Assembly (NCBI GenBank): GCA_927911515.1
Contig: CAKMQH010000329.1
Location: forward strand, 1-6,504
Direction of reading: 5' to 3'
Origin: an uncultured Neisseria sp.
GTDB lineage: Bacteria > Pseudomonadota > Gammaproteobacteria > Burkholderiales > Neisseriaceae
DNA: 6,504 nucleotides
In this document: positions 1 to 6,027 of the stretch, piece by piece
How the letters are laid out: every line of letters starts with the position of its first letter
Position numbering within the stretch: position 1 is the stretch's first letter
Notes under the pieces: generated by a model
What the model was told of the DNA's origin: nothing
Database searches by the model: none
The model's input: only the letters and a program-made list of their open reading frames with translations
Made by a program: the position numbers and the translations under genes

Positions 1-433
1 AAAGCCCGCGAATCCGGCGTTGCCGACTACATCCTCGACCCATCCGAAGTCGATGTCGTCGAAGAAGTGAAAAAAACTGACCAACGGCGAAGGCGTGGAC
101 GTCGCATTCGAATGCACCAGCGTCAACAAAGTGCTGGACACCATGGTCGAAGCCTGCCGCCCGACTGCGAAGGTCGTCATCGTATCCATTTGGAGCCATC
201 CTGCCACCATCAATGTCCACAGCGTCGTGATGAAAGAGCTGGACGTGCGCGGCACCATCGCCTACTGCAACGACCACGCCGAAACCATCAAACTGGTGGA
301 AGAAGGCAAAATCAACCTCGAACCTTTCATCACCCAGCGCATCAAGCTGGACGAGCTGATTTCAGAAGGCTTCGAGCGTCTGATTCACAACAACGAATCC
401 GCCGTTAAAATCATCGTCAATCCCAACCTGTAA
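1..433 (+). pseudogene. bdhA: (R,R)-butanediol dehydrogenase family protein (zinc-type MDR), 3' end, frameshifted
   Basis: This is the C-terminal part (about 144 residues) of a medium-chain zinc alcohol dehydrogenase. The family interconverts acetoin/diacetyl and 2,3-butanediol with NAD(H) in the cytoplasm and is usually about 350 residues, so the N-terminal zinc-binding half lies before the window. Bases 1-69 read KARESGVADYILDPSEVDVV and on to EEV. The continuation LTNGEGVDVAFECTSVNK, then VVIVSIW, LDVRGTIAYC and the C-terminal VKIIVNPNL, lies one frame further on and stops at 431-433. The LTNGEG-DVAFE and IVSIW motifs match what I know of Bacillus BdhA. The shift falls in a run of seven A (70-76); six A would restore VKKLTNGEG. 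It may be a real mutation, slippage, or a sequencing error. The gene converges on the receptor gene, with a shared terminator between. The family call is firm; the exact substrate and symbol are inferred. Confidence 0.8.
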
Positions 434-458
434 ACGCCTGACGGATTGATAGAAACAC

Positions 459-508
459 AAAGGTCTCTGAAAACCTCAAATCGAGATTTTCAGACGACCT
501 TTTCTTTT
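459..508. terminator. DUS-containing intrinsic terminator between convergent genes
   Basis: The left arm AAAGGTCTCTGAAAA (459-473) pairs with TTTTCAGACGACCTTT (487-502) with one unpaired G. The stem continues inward as CTC/GAG around a five-base loop. A T-rich run (TTTTCTTTT, 500-508) follows on the + strand, so termination of the dehydrogenase transcript is the best supported use. The receptor gene ends at 516 on the other strand and probably shares the hairpin, though its trailing T-run (CCTTTGTGTTT) is weaker. Confidence 0.8.
489..500 (-). repeat. DNA uptake sequence, AG-muc dialect
   Basis: TTCAGACGACCT is the exact reverse complement of AGGTCGTCTGAA, a 12-base Neisseria DNA uptake sequence recognised during natural transformation by the minor pilin ComP. 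It forms the right arm of the terminator. Confidence 0.85.
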
Positions 509-515
509 GCCTACT

Positions 516-2681
516 TTAGAACGTGTGTTTCAACGTAGCAGTCAGGCTGCGCGGCGTGCCGTAAACGTGGATATCGGGCATGGTGCGGTAGCGTTTGTTG
601 AACACGTTTTCAAAGTCCAAACCGATGCGGGTGGATTTGCCGATTTTGTAATGCGCGGTCAAGTCCAGCGTAGCGTATGGGCGTTGGGTCAATGCAGCGG
701 CGGCAGCCGGGTTGATATCTGCGGGATATTCGTCCAGCGTATGGCTGCGGCTTTGCCAGTTGACGTTTGCGCCCAAGTTCAAACGGTCGGTTACGTCGTA
801 CGCCGTGAAGAGTTTGAACAAATGAACGGGATAAGACGGATGCAGTTGCTTGCCTTCGCTGTCTTTGATTTTGGAACGCGCATAGGAAGCATTAAGCAGC
901 CATCTGTCGCTCAAGCGTCCGCCGACGGCGAGTTCCCAGCCCTTGGTCGTCGTTTTATCCGCAGAGCGGTAGTATTCTTCGCCGTTTGGCAATCTACCCG
1001 CATAAACGCCCAAATGGTCGCGTTTGTTCATAAACACAGACGCAGAAGCATTCAGACGACCGTCAAACCATGAGCCTTTCAAACCGGTCTCGTAGGTTTT
1101 ACCGCGTTGCGGTTCGAGCGATGCGCCGTCTTTGGTCAGATAACGCACTTGCGGACGGAAGATGGTGGTGTACGACGCGTAGGCAGTTAAGTTTTCACCA
1201 ATATCGAGGGTTGCACCCAGATAAGGAATGAAAACTTTTTGTTTGTGGCTGCTGTAAGCGAATTTGTTGCGGTTGGTGCTGTAACGGTACCGCCAATCCA
1301 CAAAACGTGCACCACCGATCAGGGCGAATCGGTCAGTCAGTTTGAAACGGGTCGAGCCGTAAACCGACAGGTTTTTCATATTGGTAAAACCGTCGCGCAA
1401 ATACGGCATATCGGGCTTTTCAATGTTGCCGTCAAATTGGCGCAAATCAGGAATAATCGATTCGCCTTCCTGATAGAAAGACAGGTTTTCTCGGTTGCCC
1501 TGATAGCTGATACCTGCATTAAATTCATGCGAACGACCCAACGCCGGATAATCGCCGTCCAAAGTCAGGGAGAAATCTTGATCGCGGTATTTGCTGCGGT
1601 CGCGGTCTGAAGTGAAAAGCGCAGAGTAGTCGGGATTGATTTCAAATGTCCCGGCGATGCCTGAAACAATATCGCTTTTACCTGTCAGATAGCTGTAATC
1701 GCCCGTCAGCTTCCAGCCGTTGGCAAACTCATGGCTTAGGGAAGTGAATACTTCGGCGCTGTTGTCTTTACCGTATGCCCAGCGTGCAGACGAGTTGTTG
1801 CGCGGCGAAGATTCAAACGGCTTGAATCCGTCGTTGCGGTTTCCTGCCACAGTCAGATAGCTGAAACGCGAGCTGCCATTATTGCGGAAACGATGCAGCT
1901 CCGTACCGACGCGCCATTGGGTTTGCGGCGTGAGGTCGTAAGACAGAATGCCGTAGAAAGTGTGATTGTGACGCGAAGTGTTCGGCAGGTAATCGCCGCC
2001 GTGGTCGCTGACCAAAATGGAGCGTCCGCGCAAGGTATTGTCTGCATTTAAAGGATGATTGGCATCAAGGACAAAGCGGTAGTGGTTCCAAGAACCGACA
2101 CCGGCTTCCACGCTGACGGCAGGTTTGGCAGTCGGTTTTTTGCGTTCCAAAGCGACCGTACCGCCCGGTTCGCCCATACCGCCGTTAGACAAGCCGCTTG
2201 CGCCGCGCACGACGACGACTTGTTCGTACAATGTACTGTCCAGATTATTGGTACCGCGACGGATGGCTTTACCGTCGTAAAGGAACTTGGGCGCGCCGTC
2301 CACGGAAATGCTGTCAATCGCCTGACTGCGCGAAATAAACTGGCTGTGACCAGATACGTTGTTGCCCATTTTGCTGTGGAACACGCCCGGCGTTTGTTTC
2401 AACACGTCCTGCAAGGTATCCAAACCTTGGTCGTCCATTTGTTTTTCGGTAACGACAGACAAAGACTGCGGCGTTTCGCGCTGAGTCAGGCGGATGCCTG
2501 TCGCAGCGGAGGAAGTGGGAATGGTGTAGTTGGAGGTTGTCTGTTTGCCGACGCCCTTTACTTGTACGGTAGGCAAATCAACCTGCTCAACCCCATCCCC
2601 TGCCCCGAAGGAATAGGCGGATAAAAGTGCCGCAGCAACGGCAACCGGCAAACGCGCCGGACGAAATTTAGATAATGGCAT
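516..2681 (-). CDS. TonB-dependent siderophore receptor (FpvA/FhuE-like)
   Basis: This encodes a complete outer-membrane receptor of 721 residues, which should import a ferric siderophore using TonB-ExbB-ExbD energy. Residues 1-27 form a signal peptide (basic start, hydrophobic LPVAVAAALLSAYSFGA). LPTVQVKG at 36-43 is a TonB-box-like segment. The plug domain, about 60-185, shows TPQSLSVVTEKQMDDQGLDT, LKQTPGV, ISVDGAP, VVVVRGASGL and GMGEPGGTV, all typical of the siderophore-receptor family. The rest is a 22-stranded-type beta barrel ending YGTPRSLTATLKHTF with the terminal Phe needed for outer-membrane assembly. The start is supported by AGGAG five bases upstream. The length is normal and the frame is unbroken. 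Among Neisseria receptors the motif set is closer to the FpvA-like group (the one containing TdfF) than to FetA, but I cannot assign an ortholog or ligand. Iron repression by Fur is expected for the family; I found no convincing Fur box. Confidence 0.93.
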   Translation of the reverse strand: MPLSKFRPARLPVAVAAALLSAYSFGAGDGVEQVDLPTVQVKGVGKQTTSNYTIPTSSAATGIRLTQRETPQSLSVVTEKQMDDQGLDTLQDVLKQTPGVFHSKMGNNVSGHSQFISRSQAIDSISVDGAPKFLYDGKAIRRGTNNLDSTLYEQVVVVRGASGLSNGGMGEPGGTVALERKKPTAKPAVSVEAGVGSWNHYRFVLDANHPLNADNTLRGRSILVSDHGGDYLPNTSRHNHTFYGILSYDLTPQTQWRVGTELHRFRNNGSSRFSYLTVAGNRNDGFKPFESSPRNNSSARWAYGKDNSAEVFTSLSHEFANGWKLTGDYSYLTGKSDIVSGIAGTFEINPDYSALFTSDRDRSKYRDQDFSLTLDGDYPALGRSHEFNAGISYQGNRENLSFYQEGESIIPDLRQFDGNIEKPDMPYLRDGFTNMKNLSVYGSTRFKLTDRFALIGGARFVDWRYRYSTNRNKFAYSSHKQKVFIPYLGATLDIGENLTAYASYTTIFRPQVRYLTKDGASLEPQRGKTYETGLKGSWFDGRLNASASVFMNKRDHLGVYAGRLPNGEEYYRSADKTTTKGWELAVGGRLSDRWLLNASYARSKIKDSEGKQLHPSYPVHLFKLFTAYDVTDRLNLGANVNWQSRSHTLDEYPADINPAAAAALTQRPYATLDLTAHYKIGKSTRIGLDFENVFNKRYRTMPDIHVYGTPRSLTATLKHTF
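1051..1062 (-). repeat. near-exact DNA uptake sequence inside the receptor gene
   Basis: TTCAGACGACCG matches the reverse complement of AGGTCGTCTGAA at 11 of 12 bases; the difference lies outside the CGTCTGAA core. In the gene it encodes GRLN. Confidence 0.6.
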
Positions 2682-2685
2682 GGTA

Positions 2686-2692
2686 TCTCCTA
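2686..2692 (-). promoter_or_regulatory. ribosome binding site of the receptor gene
   Basis: On the minus strand the start reads TTAGGAGATACC then ATG. AGGAG sits five bases before the ATG at 2681, which fixes this as the start codon and gives a protein beginning with a proper signal peptide. Confidence 0.8.
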
Positions 2693-2700
2693 ATTATTTA

Positions 2701-2715
2701 GCCATTCCGAATGGC
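2701..2715 (-). promoter_or_regulatory. perfect hairpin in the receptor mRNA leader
   Basis: GCCATTCCGAATGGC is a perfect inverted repeat: seven bases on each side of one central base, realistically a five-pair stem with a five-base loop in RNA. It ends about ten bases upstream of the Shine-Dalgarno sequence. It is not followed by a T-run, so it is not a normal terminator. A role in translation or mRNA stability is only an inference. Confidence 0.4.
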
Positions 2716-2824
2716 GGCGGAGCTCAAAGCCTCCTTACACAAATCGGCAGTAAATGGCTTTTTTTGTGTCGTAAAATGAGAACTTCTATCAATTTTTCGT
2801 AATAAGATGAAATAAAGCGGTCGG

Positions 2825-2853
2825 AGTATATTGAACAGTCGAAAAAGAATCAA
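2825..2853 (-). promoter_or_regulatory. candidate sigma-70 promoter for the receptor gene
   Basis: Read on the minus strand there is TTGATT (2853-2848, 4 of 6 to TTGACA), a 17-base spacer, and TATACT (2830-2825, 5 of 6 to TATAAT). This is the best spaced pair I found in the gap. It predicts a start near 2818 and a leader of about 135 bases. No experimental support. Confidence 0.45.
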
Positions 2854-2937
2854 ATAATTTACATCTTTTCCAATACGTCATGTCCATCTGTATTGATTTC
2901 TGCCTTTCATTTTTTATCAAACAAACCCGACAGCCGC

Positions 2938-2971
2938 AAAAAAGGTCTCTGAAAAGTTTCAGACGACCTTT
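2938..2971 (-). terminator. DUS-containing intrinsic terminator of the tandem-gene operon
   Basis: Read on the minus strand, AAAGGTCGTCTGAAA (2971-2957) pairs across a two-base loop with TTTCAGAGACCTTT (2954-2941), with one bulged G, and is followed by six T (2943-2938). It lies 34 bases beyond the stop of the paralog at 3005, so it should end that transcript before the receptor promoter. Confidence 0.85.
2958..2969 (-). repeat. DNA uptake sequence, AG-muc dialect
   Basis: An exact TTCAGACGACCT, forming the intact arm of the terminator hairpin. The opposite arm is a DUS lacking one G, as in the terminator at 459-508. Confidence 0.85.
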
Positions 2972-3004
2972 GGATTAGCTATTTTGAAAGATAAATCTGT
3001 TGAA

Positions 3005-4409
3005 TCAATTTTCCAAATTCAATTTAAGTGGCAGCGGTAAGGCAATTTGCTGATAGGTTTCAAAATCCAAAACCTTCTGTTCTTCGTTCCAGCGCAATTC
3101 ACGGGAAGGGCTGGAATGTTTTGCTAAAACGCTTTCTAAAGCAGCGCGGCGTTTACCAACGGGCAGACGGTATAGCTCTAAAGCGGCTTGGAATGCGCGT
3201 TGCCGCATGGCAGTATCTTGCAGGCGATGGACGTAATCAAAATCAGGAACCATAATTGCCGCCTGCAAGCAACCTATACTGTTGTCGATACATGCCCATT
3301 TATGTTCAAAATTATCCAGTCTCGATTTCTGCACCGATGGCATTTTCCTATCAGCATCTAGGGCAACTTTGGTTTCTGGCTTGCAGAAGTGAGCAAAATG
3401 CGGGGCATAAAGCGCTTGCGTGTGTGCCGAATCAAGATTAGGTCGGATTAGAGGGATCGTCGATCTGATATCTTCCGTCCCCATGCCTGAATCGATCAAC
3501 GCTCGCAACTGATCTTGCATGAGATCAAATGGTCCATTTTCTCTTTTGCGTGTGAAATTTCCCATCATTTGAAATTCACTGCTTATTGCAGAACAGGTAC
3601 TTTGTTCGTTCGCCGTCAATGTTTCAAACATTCCATCGCATTCGCTCGGCAGGCGGTTTGCCCATTCGGGCTTTTCGTACAGCATTTGCGCGGCAAGATC
3701 AGTATTCCTGCGGATGGCTTCGGTACCCGTCTCAACGTAAATCATACCCGGGGCATTATGCAGCATGTTCCGACCGATTTTGATATTGCGGCAAACGCGC
3801 TGCCATGCTTCACGTTCCTTTCCTGCCGCCCAATCGATGGCTGCGGCTTTACTGCCATATGCCGCCACACATGAAAATTTTGAAAACGGGATAGCAAGCG
3901 AATCATCGTCACTCGACCATTCTTTGGGAACAAAGATGTCGTTAGTTGGCAAGTTCATCCATATTCGCCAATAGCTCGGCATTTCGTTCCACTTCGGCTT
4001 TGAATTTCGGCAAGTCGGCGCGTATGGCATTCAGGCACTCCGCCATCCGTTCACTACATCCCGATGATTCGTTGTCGTTGTAGAGAGCCAAATCAGCAAT
4101 CCGCCTACCCTGCAATTCCTGATTTTGCTTGAGGGTATCTTGGTGATATCTGATGTCGCTCCCAAAACGCTTCATCAAATCGGCACGCTCGGCATCATCT
4201 TTTGTGCGGAACTCCAGCAACCACAAAGCATCTATGCCGTTTTTCAAAGATGGCGACGGGGCGGACTGAATGGCAAGCAGTGCCAAATCTGCTTGCGCAG
4301 CTTGGATTTCACGCTGTTTCAGATAATAGGGAACGATATAGAGGACGATAGCTACGACGAGCAGCAGAATGACCATCGTCCAAAGCAAGTATTTCCATAA
4401 ACGTTTCAT
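3005..4409 (-). pseudogene. membrane-anchored cysteine-containing protein of unknown function, copy 2, frameshifted
   Basis: I do not recognise this family. Allowing one frame change, it reads as 467 residues. It has a basic start (MKRLWK), one membrane segment at about residues 8-26 (LLWTMVILLLVVAIVLYIV), then a large domain that should face the periplasm. The first part (4409-3942) ends prematurely at TAA after AELLANMDELAN. The rest continues in another frame from TNDIFV to the stop at 3005-3007. Comparison with the sister gene (LTDYDIFV) shows one extra base near 3942; removing it gives AN-YDIFV. An in-frame ATG at 4030 overlaps the first part but has no homology support as a start. The cysteines of the sister gene are all kept (CSERMAEC, RVCRNIK, SECDGMF, STC, FCKPE, WACIDNSIGC), plus one extra in SKFSC. 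The start at 4409 has GGGAAGAGG just upstream and lies 15 bases after the sister gene's stop, so one operon is likely. Confidence 0.8.
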
Positions 4410-4412
4410 GAA

Positions 4413-4421
4413 CCTCTTCCC
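4413..4421 (-). promoter_or_regulatory. ribosome binding site of copy 2
   Basis: GGGAAGAGG lies three bases before the ATG at 4409, inside the 15-base gap after the sister gene's stop at 4425. No promoter fits in that gap, so translation from a shared mRNA is expected. Confidence 0.5.
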
Positions 4422-4424
4422 GTA

Positions 4425-5865
4425 TCAATTTTCCAAATTCAATTTAACTGCCTGCGGTCGGATATTCGGTTCGTAAATTTCAAAATCGACAGCCTTCTGC
4501 TGCTCATTCCAACGCAATTGACGAGAAGGACTGGAATGTTTTGCCAAAACGCTTTCTAAAGCAGCGCGGCGTTTACCGGCGGGCAGTCGGTATAACTCTA
4601 AAGCGGACTTGGAATGCGCGTTGCTGCATGGCGGTATCTTGTAGGCGAAGGACGTAGGTGTCGTAGTTAGGAAGAGCAATAGCGTAAAGGGTACAGCCGA
4701 CACTATTACCCATACATGCCCATTTCTTAGCGAATGTCTGGTTCATCTCTTGCGAAGGCATCCATTGCGCCTTACTGTCATTTTTCAAAATAGCCATTTT
4801 TTCCGGTTTGCAGTAGGCGGCGAAGTAAGGCGAGTTGTGGGCTAACGTATGTTCTGCATCGACATTAGGACGCAATAGAAGAGAAAGCATTATGTCGGCA
4901 TACTGTATTTCTCCACTCGTTAATGTCATCAACTCATGAAGCCCATTCAGATTCATGTACCCCTTCTGTAAAAACCATAATCCTTGCTGCTCAAATTCCC
5001 ATTGCCGCAGTGAATTGGCACTTAACCGAAACTCTTCCTGAGCTATCAAACAAATATTTTGTTCCTCTTCTGTCAGAACATCAAACATCCCGTCACATTC
5101 GGCAGGCAGACGGTTTGCCCACTCAGGTTTTTCGTACAGCATTTGCGCGGCAAGGTCGGTATTCCTTCGGATGACGGCATTCCCTATCATGGCGTAAATC
5201 AACTCCGGGTCATTATTCAGCATACCTCGACCCGTCTTGATGTTGCGGCAAACGCGCTTCCATGCCTCGGCTTCCCGCCCTTCCGCCCAATCAAGTGCGG
5301 CAGGTTTTCTACCGTATGTCACGAATTGCAGTTTTGGAAGCGGTTTAACAGCAATACCATAATCATCATTAGGCCAGTCTCTTGAAACAAAAATATCGTA
5401 GTCGGTAAGCCTGTCTACATTGGCTAACAGTTCGGCGTATTTTTCCACCACAGCTTTCGCTTTTGGCAAGTCGGCACGCACCTCAGCCAAGCACTCTGCC
5501 GCCGTTGTGCCGCATGCCAATGATTCGTCACCGTACTCAGGGACAATAAGCCGCCTGCCTTGCAATTCTTGATTCTGTTTGAGGATATCTTGGTTGTTAT
5601 TACCTTGAATGTCGCTCCCAAAACGCTTCATCAAATCGGCACGCTCGGCATCATCTTTTGTGCGAAACTCCAGCAACCATAAGGCATCTATGCCGTTCTT
5701 CAAAGATGATGACGGTCTGGACTGAATGGAAAGCAGCGCCAAATCCGCTTGCGCGGCTTGGATTTCGCGCTGTTTCAGATAATAGGGAACGATATAGAGG
5801 ACGACCGCTACAACGAGCAGCAGAATGACCAGCATCCAAAGCAAGTATTTCCAGAAACGTTTCAT
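4425..5865 (-). pseudogene. membrane-anchored cysteine-containing protein of unknown function, copy 1, frameshifted near the C-terminus
   Basis: This is the first gene of the tandem pair, also of unknown family. The open frame 5865-4573 gives 430 residues, with authentic sequence up to QRAFQ (residue 419) and then eleven unrelated residues (VRFRVIPTARR). The proper ending, SALELYRLPAGKRR through VKLNLEN, lies in the next frame and stops at 4425-4427. Copy 2 reads CCAAGCCGC where this one reads CCAAGTCCGC, so one base is inserted at about 4607; without it the protein is 479 residues. It has a basic start (MKRFWK), a membrane helix at about 8-26, and an exported domain with eight cysteines (118, 125, 206, 257, 272, 352, 384, 391), including two CX6C pairs. 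Other conserved blocks are NGIDALWLLEFRTKDDAER, EAWKRVCRNIKTGRGML, RRNTDLAAQMLYEKPEWANR and AECDGMF. The lost C-terminal 60 residues are among the best conserved, so the shifted product may not work. It has its own promoter and lacks a clear Shine-Dalgarno. Confidence 0.8.
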
Positions 5866-5897
5866 GATATTTTTATAGAGCCAGAAAAAATAAGGCG

Positions 5898-5903
5898 ATT
5901 ATA
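5898..5903 (-). promoter_or_regulatory. -10 box (TATAAT) upstream of copy 1
   Basis: A perfect TATAAT on the minus strand, about 33 bases before the ATG at 5865, predicting a leader of about 25 bases. The -35 position at 17-base spacing is only CAAAAA, so strength or activator need is unclear. It sits after the queE terminator, which fits an independent transcription unit. Confidence 0.55.
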
Positions 5904-5939
5904 CTGTGTATCGGCTTTATTTTTTGCATTTGCCATATA

Positions 5940-5971
5940 AAAAGGGCCGGATATCAATATCCGACCCTTTT
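5940..5971 (-). terminator. intrinsic terminator of queE
   Basis: Read on the minus strand, AAAAGGGTCGGATAT (5971-5957) and ATATCCGGCCCTTTT (5954-5940) form a 15-pair stem with a two-base gap at its tip, running into a TTTTTATAT tail. The only non-Watson-Crick position is a U-G wobble in minus-strand RNA but a C-A mismatch in plus-strand RNA, which supports minus-strand use. It lies 57 bases beyond the queE stop. Confidence 0.85.
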
Positions 5972-5976
5972 ATCTT

Positions 5977-5988
5977 TTCAGACGACCT
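5977..5988 (-). repeat. DNA uptake sequence, AG-muc dialect
   Basis: An exact TTCAGACGACCT between the queE stop and its terminator. It is in inverted orientation to a near-exact copy at 6014-6025. Confidence 0.85.
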
Positions 5989-6013
5989 TTTAACTCCCCA
6001 ACCTTACATCAAT

Positions 6014-6025
6014 ATGTCGTCTGAA
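6014..6025 (+). repeat. near-exact DNA uptake sequence, inverted partner of 5977-5988
   Basis: ATGTCGTCTGAA differs by one base from AGGTCGTCTGAA and also by one base from the AT-DUS ATGCCGTCTGAA. With the copy at 5977-5988 it makes an 11-base inverted repeat (TTTCAGACGAC at 5976-5986, GTCGTCTGAAA at 6016-6026) with a 29-base spacer. It lacks a T-run, so it looks like a DUS pair rather than a second terminator. Confidence 0.6.
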
Positions 6026-6027
6026 AC

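Larger units (their letters stand above)
2682..3004. other. 323-base intergenic region upstream of the receptor gene
   Basis: I see no protein gene here. From the receptor outward it holds the ribosome binding site, a short perfect hairpin (2701-2715), a purine-rich AAGGAGG (2730-2736, minus strand), a T7 run (2759-2765), inverted heptamers ACACAAA/TTTGTGT (2737-2743 and 2763-2769), a promoter candidate (2825-2853), AT-rich sequence (about 2854-2930) with nothing I can name, and a DUS terminator (2938-2971). The promoter would give the receptor mRNA a leader of roughly 135 bases. Confidence 0.6.

Noticed and set aside
70..76. Programmed ribosomal frameshifting at A7
   Set aside because: The needed change is +1, whereas A7 heptamers typically promote -1, and the family is not known to use it. 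Mutation or sequencing error is simpler.
507..1073. Open frame of 188 codons on the + strand
   Set aside because: It lies opposite the receptor barrel sequence, has no signal or family motif, and the minus-strand frame is a clear, full-length receptor.
2055..2624. Open frame of 189 codons on the + strand
   Set aside because: It is antisense to the plug domain of the receptor; its sequence carries no recognisable motif.
2698..2727. Nine-codon leader peptide starting at TTG behind AAGGAGG
   Set aside because: The spacing from AAGGAGG to TTG is two bases, too short for normal initiation, and the peptide shows no run of regulatory codons.
2772..2790. Fur box candidate (GATAGAAGTTCTCATTTTA on the minus strand)
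   Set aside because: Only 11 of 19 bases agree with the GATAATGATAATCATTATC consensus, too few in AT-rich DNA.
3005..4030. Separate gene starting at the ATG at 4030
   Set aside because: Its first 25 or so residues are an out-of-frame reading of sequence that matches the sister protein in another frame. It is the downstream part of a frameshifted gene, not an independent one.
4425..4703. Separate 92-residue gene with an apparent signal peptide (SAVPFTLLLFLTTTPTSFA)
   Set aside because: The first 31 or so residues are an out-of-frame reading of copy 1; the rest is copy 1's own C-terminus after the inserted base.
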